NCBI GenBank assembly: GCA_013399695.1
Contig: VXAU01002236.1
Coordinates: 368,299-432,298 of the forward strand
Source of the DNA: Formicarius rufipectus
Lineage: Eukaryota > Chordata > Aves > Passeriformes > Formicariidae
Length of the DNA: 64,000 nucleotides
Reading direction: 5' to 3'
The notes below the pieces were generated by a model. That model saw only the letters and a list, made by a program, of their open reading frames with translations. It had not been told where the DNA came from and searched no databases. Of this stretch, positions 33,401 to 43,300 are shown piece after piece. A program made the position numbers and the translations under genes. Positions within the stretch are counted from its first letter, which is position 1. Every line of letters starts with the position of its first letter.

Positions 33401-34782
33401 CGAGGTGGGGACTCTCTCCCTCCTAGGTCTGAACCCTGTGAAGACCCCCCTGCGCAGCCGCCCCCTCCCTCCCTCCNAGCCCCCAGCACGGCCCTGCGGT
33501 GCACACCTGTCCCTCACGTGGACCCCCCCTCAATGTGGGTACCAGCACCTGGCTCCGTGCAAAGCCTCCAGCTCTCAGAGCCACTGGGCGCTTGGCCGAG
33601 GTGGGGACTCTCTCCCTCCTGGGTCTGAACCCTGTGAAGACCCCCCTGCGCAGCCGCCCCCTCCNGTGAGGAGCCCAGCGCCCTCCCACCCGAGCCTTCC
33701 TCGTGCCCTCTGCCAAGCAGCGGGTGGCTGTCCCCCTCCGGGGAGGCTTTGGGGGGGCCCACATTGCATCCCCATCGTACCGGCACGTGCACCAACCCGC
33801 CCCATCGCGGCACCCGCTGGCACCAGGCTGCCCGCGCCCTCCTTTTCCTCAGCCTCATGGCTTGGCCACAGTGCCGGGGGGCGGTGGGGGTCCCACCCCC
33901 TCCCCAGCGTCCCCTGTGCCCGGGGCAGGGCAGGGGGCAGAGGTCGGGGTATGGGCGCTGCTACACAGCTCTCCCCAGGGCAGGTATTTCTGCAGCCGGT
34001 TCTGCTCGACCCCACCAGGGTCATGGGGCCGGTGACCCCATTCCCACATCCATCTCTTTGTTTTGCCACCGCCTGGGGCACCCCAAAATGTCTCCTTTCA
34101 CCGCAAACACGCCCCTGTCCCCTGACCCATCCTCACCCAGATCCCTGAAGGCGTTCCTGACAGGGAAGAGAGGGAGCAGTGCGGGGCATGCAGGGCAAGG
34201 TGAGAGGTTAGGAGGTGGGTGGCAGGGGGCTAAAAGAGGGTGGCAGGGGGCTTTAGGGGATTGTGGGAGGTGAAGGGGAGATCTAGGGGTTTAGTAGGGG
34301 GCTTTGAGGGATGGAAGGGAGTTTGAGGGAGGTGCTGGGAGATTTGGGGGAGTTGGCNNNNNNNNNNNNNNNNNNNNNNNNNNNNNNNNNNNNNNNNNNN
34401 NNNNNNNNNNNNNNNNNNNNNNNNNNNNNNNNNNNNNNNNNNNNNNNNNNNNNNNNNNNNNNNNNNNNNNNNNNNNNNNNNNNNNNNNNNNNNNNNNNNN
34501 NNNNNNNNNNNNNNNNNNNNNNNNNNNNNNNNNNNNNNNNNNNNNNNTCCGGTCGGGGGAGCGCAGCGCCCCTCGATGCTCAGCCCCTGCGGGCGGGGGC
34601 ACAGCAGCCCCACCAGACGCTCAGCCCACCGCATCCCCCCTCCGGGAGGGCATCTCTCCTTCCTCCCACGACACTCAGCCCCGGGTGGGCAGTGTGCCGC
34701 GGGGGGGTCTCGCAGCCCCGGCCGCACCTTCGAAGTCGGAGAGGATCCCGTCCAGGTGGTCTTTGACGGAGAGCTGGGCCAT
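24415..34782 (-). CDS. SEPTIN12: Group 3 septin, SEPTIN12-like GTPase core with SEPTIN9-type long N-terminus
   Basis: GTP-binding cytoskeletal filament protein. Exons (minus): 34728-34782 (ATG), 31747-32820, 26867-27055, 26228-26356, 26035-26116, 25812-25949, 25334-25451, 25162-25257, 24950-25046, 24662-24713, 24415-24559. Total 2175 nt, 724 aa, all phases agreeing. Residues 1-29 (HLDGILSDFEELKKSFEAED) match the start of SEPTIN9_v2, with the exon break at the same place (SDFE/). Residues about 30-425 are Ser/Pro-rich and disordered. The core starts GYVGIEAVLDQ. G1 is GQSGLGKS (440-447), G3 DTPG (497-500), G4 AKAD (579-582), then VNGKRVLGRKTKWGIIEVEN. The end, HLQDLKDITHNVHYESYRVR, and HCEFPLLRDLLIR follow SEPTIN12 more closely than SEPTIN3 or SEPTIN9. 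Known mammalian SEPTIN12 is short (about 358 aa). Symbol moderately sure. Confidence 0.9.
25455..25795. repeat. CACCAC/CATCACC minisatellite in a septin intron
   Basis: The intron between exons 25812-25949 and 25334-25451 is filled with imperfect units such as CACCACCATCACCCCAGGGTGA, about 20-28 bp each. Confidence 0.8.
30030..30210 (-). CDS. Candidate alternative first exon of the septin gene
   Basis: From ATG (30210-30208) a 60-codon open segment, MSQQQCFTSTLDRP onward and rich in Arg/Gln/Ser, runs to a donor (CCCAG then GTAGGG) in phase 1. That is exactly the phase needed to splice to exon 26867-27055. SEPTIN9 uses many alternative first exons feeding a common core, so this is plausible. 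The ATG context is weak, and nothing else proves it is transcribed. Confidence 0.3.
30480..30880. repeat. Minisatellite of about 40-60 bp units in septin intron 2
   Basis: Degenerate units containing CCTGAGCACTGTGTCCC and CCCCATCACCCTGGCTCAG words, repeated about eight times. Confidence 0.7.
33282..33664. repeat. 187-bp direct duplication flanking single N bases
   Basis: 33282-33468 and 33478-33664 match with one visible difference (TCCTAGGTCTG versus TCCTGGGTCTG). N bases sit at 33477 and 33665, at the edges of the second copy. It lies in septin intron 1. The pattern suggests a contig or haplotype overlap kept twice. Confidence 0.8.
34358..34547. other. Assembly gap (190 N)
   Basis: Run of N within septin intron 1, about 180 bp from the first coding exon. 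A further single N is at 34951 in a G-rich tract. Confidence 1.
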
Positions 34783-35070
34783 GGCGGGCCAAGGGGGGCC
34801 GGCGGCTGCCGCCCACCCGGGACACCCGCATTGGGGGGCGCAGCGCCGGCGGAGCGCAGCGGAGCCCACCGAGCCCCGGGACGGGACGGGCCGGCGCCGA
34901 CTGCCCTCGGCGGGGGGGGAAGGAGGAGGGGGGCGACCGGGGGAGGGGAGNGGGGAGGGAAGGGGAGGGGACAGGAGGGGGAGGTCTCGCCCGCGCCCCC
35001 GCCCCGGTCCGAGAGCCCCCCGCCTCTCCCCGGCGCGGCCCCCGCAGCTCCAGCGGCCCCGCAGCCCCCA
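34548..35070 (-). promoter_or_regulatory. CpG-rich promoter region of the long septin transcript
   Basis: Very GC- and CpG-rich DNA surrounds the first coding exon, with G-rich purine tracts at 34915-34985. No TATA box. The promoter role is inferred from composition and position. Confidence 0.5.
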
Positions 35071-35099
35071 CCCCCATCCTGGGCACAGGGATGCTGCAG

Positions 35100-35290
35100 C
35101 CCCACGATGGGGGTCCCCAGGGGTCCCAGGCAGGCTGCGGTGGAGGTTCTGGGCAGGCTGGGGACGGGCGGTCCCAAGGCAAGGTGGGGTTTCTGGCCAG
35201 GCTGAGGGTCCCAGGCAGGCTGGGGTGCCTTGGTCAGGCTGGGGTGAGGGGGTAGTGGGGGGGGGTCCCAGGCAGGATGGGGATCCCAGG
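35100..35290. repeat. Short tandem repeat (GTCCCAGGCAGGCTGGGG type)
   Basis: About eight imperfect copies of roughly 20-25 bp built on GTCCCAGGCAGGCTGGGGT. Confidence 0.6.
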
Positions 35291-35904
35291 TAGGTTGTGC
35301 TCCACAAGTTCTGCTCTCCCAGGAATTTCCATCTTGGATCAAGAGGAGGAAAACGGGCTGGAGCAGGCAGGGCTGCCTGTCGCTGCCTCCCATCTGGGTG
35401 TGGAGGGGTTTCCTGGAGTGTCACTGTCCTCTGGTGTGGCTGTCCCTGCCAGGGGTTGCGTCCCATGCCGGAAATCCTGGAGCATCCCTGAGGACCAGCT
35501 ACAGGGGACCATGCTCCCTACGAGCATCCCGGCTGCTCCTGCCTGTGGTGACTGCCACAGGGTGACACAGGCAGCAACACGGGGTGAGGGGCTGTCCTGG
35601 GGCTGCCCCTCTTAGCCCAGGGTGGAGTTGTATCCCTTCCAGCCCTGCCGCCAAGGGTCAACCCTGTCCCAGCCCCATCCTGGGATGAGCTCAGCAGCAG
35701 ATGTGGAAGAGGAAGGACCTGGAAATCCCTTCTCCAAACAGGGTCCTGCAGCAGAGCTCTGCCCTCACCACCCTCCAGGGAACATGTCCTGCCAAGATGT
35801 GTCTCTGCTGTGGAGGTGCAAGGCATGGCCCGGGGACATGGGGTATGTCCAGGCTTTGGGGGAATCTGAAGGTGCCTGCTGGCTCCTAGAACCATGGGAG
35901 CACC

Positions 35905-36260
35905 GAGGTTGGGAAAGCCCTCCAATATCATCAAGTCCAACTGCTCCCCCAGCACTGCCAAGGCCACCTTTAACCCATGTCCCCAAGTGCCACGTCCACA
36001 TGGCTTTCAAATCCCTCCAGGGATGGGGATCCACCACTGTCCTGGGCACCTGACCACCCTTTCCATGAAGGGATTTTCCTAATATCCATCTAAACCTCCT
36101 CTGGCACAACTGGAAGCTGTTTCCCCATGTCCTTTCCCTTGTTCCCTGGAGCAGAGCCCCATCCCCCTGGCTCCCCAAGCCTGTCAGGGAGTTGCAGAGA
36201 GTGAGGAAGTCTCCCCCGAGCCTCCTTTCTCCAGGCTGAGCCCCCCCAGCTCCCTCAGCT
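35905..36260 (-). mobile_element. CR1 LINE 3' fragment
   Basis: Reverse-oriented: TTGGGAAAGCCCTCCAATAT, TCAAGTCCAACTGCTCCCCC, ACCACCCTTTCCATGAAGGG and the TCTCCAGGCTGAGCCCCCC end. Confidence 0.9.
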
Positions 36261-36379
36261 GCTCCAGCCCCTTCCCCAGCCCCGTTCCCTTCCCTGGACA
36301 CTGACCCAGGATTTGGGATAGGTCACTGCTCTGGGTGGAAGGGCCAGTGTGTGGCAGGAGCCAGGCTGGGACCAGCTCC

Positions 36380-37680
36380 ATAGCAGTTCTGAAGGATGCA
36401 GAGACCTTGGGAGCTTTAGGACATTTCTGGAGCCCTTTCAAAGAGGCTGGAGAGGTTTTAGGCTGTTCAAAGCCATTTTCAGAGGTGAAGAGCTGGAACA
36501 CTTTGGAGCAGCAATGTATTTTTTGAGGTTTTGTGCAGCTTTGGAGCTGCTTCAGTGTTGTTGTGCCCCTCTGGTGTTATTCAGAGGAGGTTTAGGGTGG
36601 ATTCACGCTAAGAAGTTTAGAGATGTTACTGAAAATATGTAATGCTGTTGAGAGGTACAGAAGAAAGGCCTGGAGAGGTTTCAGGGGCCTTTTTGGGGGT
36701 GCTGGAGCACTTGAGGCATTTCACAGCCATGCAGAGGAGGCTTGGAGTGCTTCAGAGTTGCCACAAGACCTTTTCTATGATCCATTTTGAGCTATTTCAA
36801 GAAGTTTTAGAGGACTTTAATTGCTACTTTGAGGCAGTTTGGTGCCTTTTAAGGCCGGTTTTGAGGAGCATGAGAGCTATTTGAGCAATTCAAGTGGTTC
36901 AGTGCTGCCCAGAGCTCTGTCCTTCCAGAGCACTGAGCTATTATTTACTTACCCGTTTCTAGAGCAGCTTCAAGTTCCTAGAAGTTGAGATTTCAGAGGA
37001 ATTTTTTTAAGGATGTTTTAGACTTGTTTAGGGAAATCTGTGGTGCACACTAGAGTCACTTGGAAGGGGTAGAGCAGTTTGGAGTGGTACAGATGTGCTT
37101 TAGAGGTGCTCAGGGATGTTTTAGGGCTTGGGTTAGAGCAGCTCAGGGATGTTTTAGAGCAGCTGAGGGATATTTTGGAGCAACTGAGATATTTTAGAGA
37201 TGGTCAGGGATATTTTGGAGCAGCTCAGGGACACTTTGGAGCAGGTTTGGGGTGTTTTACAGCAGCTCAAGGATGCTTTAGAGCAGCTCTGAGGTGGTTT
37301 GGAGCAGCTCTGAGTTGGTTTAGGGCAGCTCAGGGATACTTTGGAGCCTTGGTGCTGCTCAGAGCAGTGTGGAGCAGTTTGAAACTATCTGGGGGGTTTC
37401 AGAGTGCTCAGGGTGTGTCAGAGCCAGTCCCCAGCACAGAGGCCATCGGAGCTCTTTGCAGCAGCTTCAGGGCTGCTCAAAGGAGTTCAGAGGAAGAGTC
37501 TGGAGACATCTGGAGGCACTGCGTGAGCTGAGAGGGAATTTTGCCCGTTCAGGCCCATGGGGCAGCTTATAGGGGTGGGGAAGGGGTGGGGTGGGGCTTA
37601 GAGGGGTGTGGAACAGCTTAACAGGGTGGGAGAGAGCGTTTAAGGGATTTTTGGAGCAGTTCAGAACAGTTGAGTGCTCC
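36380..37680. repeat. Degenerate tandem repeat of about 28-32 bp, GGAGCAGCTCAGGGATGTTTTA type
   Basis: Many diverged copies of a unit around GAGCAGCTCAGGGATGTTTT, clearest at 37120-37380 and fading on both sides. A plus-strand open frame across 37079-37531 (repeating Glu-Gln-Leu-Arg-Asp) is a by-product of the repeat. Confidence 0.7.
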
Positions 37681-38084
37681 GAGGGGTTTCTCTCAGCACA
37701 AAAGGAAAGGAAAGCTCCATGTCCCTGCCTAGGGCAGCCCCTGTGTGTGTCCTTGTCTCAGCCTGCCCACTCTCTGGGCAGCAGGAGCAGCTCCAAAGAT
37801 CCCTCATCCCACCTGGACCCTCCAGGAAGGTGAAGGAAGAATGTCCCCATTCCCACACACAACTGGGCTTGGGGGAGATTTTGGCTCCCTCTGACCTTGT
37901 TCCCCCTGGAACCAGCCAGGTCCAGCCTCGCCCATCTTCATCCTCCCAAAATCAGGGCACTCCAGCCAGGTGCAGGAGCATTTCCACTCCATTCAGCCCC
38001 ACTGGAGATCCAGCACTGGGATGCTCAGGATGCTTCAATCCACCCTTGTGGAACAAAAGTCACTGGGCAGGAATAGTAACAGCT

Positions 38085-38090
38085 TTTAAT
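38085..38090 (-). terminator. ATTAAA poly(A) signal candidate of RAB11FIP3
   Basis: Minus-strand ATTAAA about 2.27 kb beyond the stop at 40356. It would end a 3' UTR covering about 38065-40355, a stretch with no other gene signal but with A/T-rich tracts (38330-38520). Confidence 0.45.
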
Positions 38091-40355
38091 CCGACAAGAA
38101 TCAATAAATCATTTAAGACAATACTGGTTTTTTGCCTCCTTTTTGGGGGACTTCCTTCACATACCAGTGGGAAAAGAGGAACATTTTCGGGATGTACAGT
38201 TTTTGTTTTGATTTTTTTTTCTCTCCATAGGATTTTTAAAGCATGGTGAATGTGCAAGTCAGTGCTTTTTGTTTGCTTAAAACTTTTTCCTGGTGCTTAT
38301 TTACAGTTACAGTACCTCTGTGAGAGAGACAGGAAAAAAAAAAAAAGATTGTTTGAGACCTGGGGATCCAGGATCCCAAGTCGAGAAAGGCAAATCTCTG
38401 ATATTTATATATTTATACATATATATATATGCTTTTGTGTATACACAGATACATTTCTCTCTTCTTTTAAAGTATTAAAAAAATGGATCAACCTTCATTC
38501 TATAAAAATACCTACTCTACAAGATAGAAAAATTTCCCTCTCCAAGTATACACTGATTTACACCCAAAGCTTCTCTGGAAATGTACATTACGTGGCTTCT
38601 TCCCGCAGACTTGGGGCAGGGAGGGGGTGCCAGGGAGTTCTGAGGGTGCAGGAGCTGCCCCAGGGTTTGGGGCTCACCCCGACCCTGCTGCACCTCGCTC
38701 GGGGCCGTGGGGTTGAGCACCCAGAGGCGCCGTGGCCCGGCCGGTTCCCCGCGGTAAGGCTGTGGCAGCAGCCACGTGCCCCGGGCCGGGCCATCCCGGG
38801 GGGGCTCTGCCAGCTGGGAGGTGCTGGAAGGGGCTTGGGGAGGAGCAGGAACCCCCCCCGGGATAGCTGTGGCTTCTGCTTCCAGGCCACTCTGGCATTC
38901 CTAAAACCTGACAAGCAGGCAAAAGAACCGCTGGATGAAGCCAGATCCCTGGGATTCCACTGGCTGGCTGCTCCCGGAGCCGAGCAGGATGGTTGAGTGG
39001 CTGCTCCCGGGGGCACGCCACACCACGGCCACTTGTGCCAGCAAGCCCAGAGCTGTTTGATGTAAACATGGCTTTTGCTTCCCAGGGAGCTGTTGCGGTG
39101 TTGTCCGTCTCCTCTCCCCAGCGGCACCGAGATTCCAGCCCGGGCTGATGCCAGGGATGATGAATGAGAGCTGCTGCTGCCCCATCCCGTGCCCCAGCCC
39201 AGGGAAACGGCGGGGAAAGGCAGGCGGAGCAGGTTCTCCCTCCAGGGCTGCAGCTATCACCGGCAGAGCCCTGCTCCGGGTAGGAATGGCACATGCCACT
39301 GTCCCTGGGCCAGGGACTTTGGGAGGTGACATGGTGAGTTCAGGCCACTCCTGCAGATCCCAAAGTGCTGTGTGCCCCCGAAAGGACAAGGAGAGGTGGC
39401 CAAGCCCAGACTCTGGTGTGGAGTGAAGGGCTGCAGGCTTCCCCAGATGCCTGTGGGATGGACAGACAGCACCCATGTGTCTGTCCCCAGTAGGGGACAA
39501 GGGGCTGCTCCCTTCAGAGCCACCCCAGCTTCACAGGCACCCCCAGACCCCGCGGCAGAAGGGCCGGGAGTGGGGAGCAGGATTGGAGTGGTGAGTCCAA
39601 GGCCTCCCGACGGGACTGAGCCACAGACAGCAAAAATAAATAAGGAGACAGGTGACGAAGTGCACTCACACCCTGTCCCCAAAGCAGCCGCTCCCAGGGC
39701 TGCTCCTGCCAGCAGTGAGGGCTCCACAGACACCCTGGGCCCAGCAGCAGGAGCAGCGGGGTAAGGATGGGCTGCGCCAGCTGGGTGAGGACATTTGCAT
39801 TAAGTTAATTAAAAATAAAACAAAAACAAAGCCAAACCCCAACCCTCTGCAAGTCCAAGACATGCTTCCCTCATTGCTAGCTCCTCCCCAGTGAGTGTGT
39901 GTGTCAGGGACACTTTGGCACAGCAGGACAGGACAGCAGGGGAAAGTCAGCACTGCCGCTTCCATCTCCATCCCATTATCCCACAGTTTGGAGGATCCCT
40001 CTCCTCACAGACCACACATGGCAAGCTCCTGCTCGTGCCCCGTGTGCCAGAGGGTCCGACGCCTGTTGGGACAGTTCCCAGCATCACAGGTACTTCCTCC
40101 AGGTGTCTGTTGCTTGTGTTCCTTCTCCAGGTTCCCTTTCAACCCTCCAAAAACCAGAAGGGCTTCAAAATAACGGAGTCAGACAACAAAGCCTGGCTGC
40201 TGGTTTTCCTTTTCCCTGGTCCATGGCTCATTCACCCCCTGACCTGATGCTTCTTCGTGCCTTCATCAAGAGCAAAGACGTTTGGAGTCCCTCTTCATCC
40301 TCTCAGAGCACCAAACCCACACGATGAGCGCGCAGCCGGCGGCTCTCGGCTGCCC

Positions 40356-43300
40356 TTACTTGACTTCCAGGATGGAGGGGTTTGTCTCCATGATGGCCAC
40401 GATGATCCTGTCAATGTAATCCTGCAGGCGGAAGTTGATCTCCTCTTGCTTTTGGATTGCTTCCATGAGCTGCAAAGGAGGGGGAGAGAGGTCACTGCCT
40501 GATACTGCCCAGGGCTTCCTGTGGCTCCGTGCACCCATGGATGCTTCCCCTCTTCTTCACTCAGGTTGGGAAATTCCTCACCATTAAGTGGACAGGGAAA
40601 ACTGGTTCTGCTCACTCCTGTCCCTCCTCAGCCAGCTCTCAGCCAGGTGGGACCCTGGACAAAGTAGGGAGCAGCACCACATTTCCACTGGACCCCCAAA
40701 ATATCCTGGTGTGTTTTCCCACTTCTTGGAGTCTCAAAGAGTTAATTCCAATGCTTATGAAGGCTTGTCCACCAGTGTTTGGGGCACAGGAAGAATACAT
40801 CAGAGAAGTCAGGATCTCCAGGGTGGATGTCCCTGCTCCTGGGGGATTTAAGACAGCTCCAGACAGACACACCCTGTGGTGGCTGGTCTGTCCTGGGAAG
40901 GGAAGGCTGTCACGGGGCAGGCAAAGCAGAGCTGCCAGTATCAGCAAATTGGCAGGGAGCAGCTTCTCTGTTCCCAGGAAGCAGGGCTGGGAGGCAGGGT
41001 AAGTCCTGCAGTTCTACAAATAGTTGTGTGGGGATTTCTTTGCTCTTGTCAGCTTCCAGGGCAGTTTTGGGAGTGAGTTGGGCCACAGACAAGGCACATC
41101 AGTTCCTCCCAGGCCCTCTCAGGCTGAGGGCACAGGGATTGCCCCAGCCAGCCCAGGAAGGTGCACTGTGAGGTCAGCAGCACCTTACGGCACGTACCTC
41201 ATCTCTGGAGACAGAGCTGATCTCTGCTGCCAGGGATTCTGAGAAGGAGGCTGAGAAGAGGTTCTTGGCTCCCTGGATGCTCAAGTTAATGATCTGCCCG
41301 TTCAGCTCATCATTCTGCTCTTTCAGGTTCCTGTTATCCTGTTCACACAGACAAACCAGACACTGCTGAAGCACCCTGTACCCTCAGAGCTCATCCAGCC
41401 TGGTTAGGCAGGAGCTTTCATCCTAACACTGCTCACACAGCACTGGGAACAGCACAGGGCCTCCTGACTCTACCTGAGCAGAGCCCAGAGAACCCCTGGA
41501 AGCAGAAGATCAGAAGATCCAGGAGACACACAGGACAGAGAAGGGCTCCCAAGTGTACATGCTGTCCCAGAGAAAAAGGACCCAACCTTCCTGTCCCAGA
41601 ACAGGCAAGCAAAGAAGCAGGGGGCTCCTGGATCGACTGCATCCCTCAGGAGGGAGCCCCCAGCCCCTGCTGAACCCTCCTTGGTGCCAGGCAATTGCTT
41701 CTCTCCCAGCCCAGCACTCCCTACCTGCTTGAGCTGCTTGATCTCTTGCTCCAGCTCCGTCTCCCGTGTCCTGCTGTTGTATTCCTGCAGCCCCATGCTG
41801 CTGCTCCGGCCTCGCCGCTGCTCCGCTTCCAGCTTGAAGAGCTGCAGGTGCTCGAGCTGCTTCCTGAGGTCCTCGATGAGCTGCAGAGCAAGGGAAGGGG
41901 ACAACTGAGTGCTACAACTCCTGAAAACCCAGCAGCACCCTCTGTTCGTGGCTGGTGTGATGGATGGGCTGGGAGCAGACCCGCCCGTGGCTGCAGAGGG
42001 ATTGCTGTCCAGAGCAGTGGCTGCCCCATCCCTGGAAGTGTCCAAGGCCAGGCTGGACAGGGCTTGGAGCAACCTGGGCTGGTGGAAGGTGTCCCTGCCC
42101 ATGGCAGGGGGTAGAGCAAGATGAGCTTTAAGGGCCCTTCCAACCCAAGCCATTCCATGATTCTATGATTGTTCCTTTCTGGAGGGTACATGTTTTTCCC
42201 CTCTTCCCTCATGCCTCCAGCAAGAAGGAGATGGGGAGCTACTTAAAGACATAAGCACAGCCCTGGAATGACCTTGTTGGAGTCCCAAAGATGCTGGTTT
42301 TGGGTCTGCAGCAGAACAAAACCCCCACCAATGCAGGCACCTCCTCAGACATCTCCCTCCTGCCCCAGTGCTGAGTCCTCACCTCATCCCAGTGCTCTCA
42401 GTGTCACCACAGTGACAATAATTTCCACTTTGAGGCCCACAGCTCTTTTCCTGCCACCAGACCCTGCCTGAGCCTCCAGCTGGAATTACCAAAAACAAAT
42501 GGTGGAAGGACTGGGAGGCTGTGATGCTGCTACCAGGCACTCAGAAGCGGGTAGCTCTCATCCCAGCAGCCCTACACCCCTCTCCTGCTGTCTGCTGGCT
42601 CCCTGTGCCATTTTCACTGCTCTTGTGTCACCACTCCTTCCAGGTAGGAAAGGAAGGGGCCAGGGTGGCACAGCCCCCCTTGCAGATACAGACACGCTTG
42701 GATGAATTTTAACACAGGCAAAAGTGACCAATGTGGTTCAACTGCTGAACCACCTTCCTCTGCCCTGGAAGCACCAAGTGCTCCCGTTACCCCTCTTTTG
42801 GAGAGGTTGTCAAGGCCAGCTTCCCCATATAGCCCTCATTTTGGGGACTAGCAGGGCAGGGCTGTGGCAGGCACAGGCTCTACTCACCTCCTGTGTTGAC
42901 TCCTTCTCCTTCTGGAACTGGTGCCTCTCCTGACTCAGCTTGTCCCCCATCTTTTTCTTTTTCTCCTGCTCCTCAGTGAGCTGCACAGTGAGGTCTTCAA
43001 TCTCATCCAGCAGTTTCTGCTTCTCCTGTAATGACACAAAAAGCACCAGTGACAGGGTTTGGCTGCACTTGGTGCTGCCGGGCTCTTCCCACTCGCTCAA
43101 GGAGGTGGTGCACGCTGAGCTCTGCAGGGAAGGATCCTCTCCTGGCACACAAGGATGCTCTGCCTGCTGGGATTTCATTTGCTGAGGGTTCCAGGGCCTG
43201 AGGGCTTTGGCAGCTACACATCAAAAGAGCACTGAGAGAGAGGCAGTAAGAGATGAGTCCAGAACAAATCCAAATGAGTGTCCACACTTGTGCAGGTTCC

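Larger units (their letters stand above)
34783..38064. other. Intergenic region between the septin and RAB11FIP3
   Basis: Contains the septin CpG-rich upstream region, short GGCAGGCTGGGG-type repeats (35100-35290), a minus-oriented CR1 fragment (35905-36260) and a degenerate minisatellite (36380-37680). No coding exon seen. Confidence 0.6.

Noticed and set aside
37079..37531. 150-codon plus-strand frame with repeating Glu-Gln-Leu-Arg
   Set aside because: It coincides with a degenerate tandem repeat and has no splice or family support.
40356..40469. Assigning the coiled-coil gene to RAB11FIP4
   Set aside because: The end IVAIMETNPSILEVK and the TAANGEQHSRLRQEN segment match FIP3; FIP4 ends ILAILDHNPSILEIKH.
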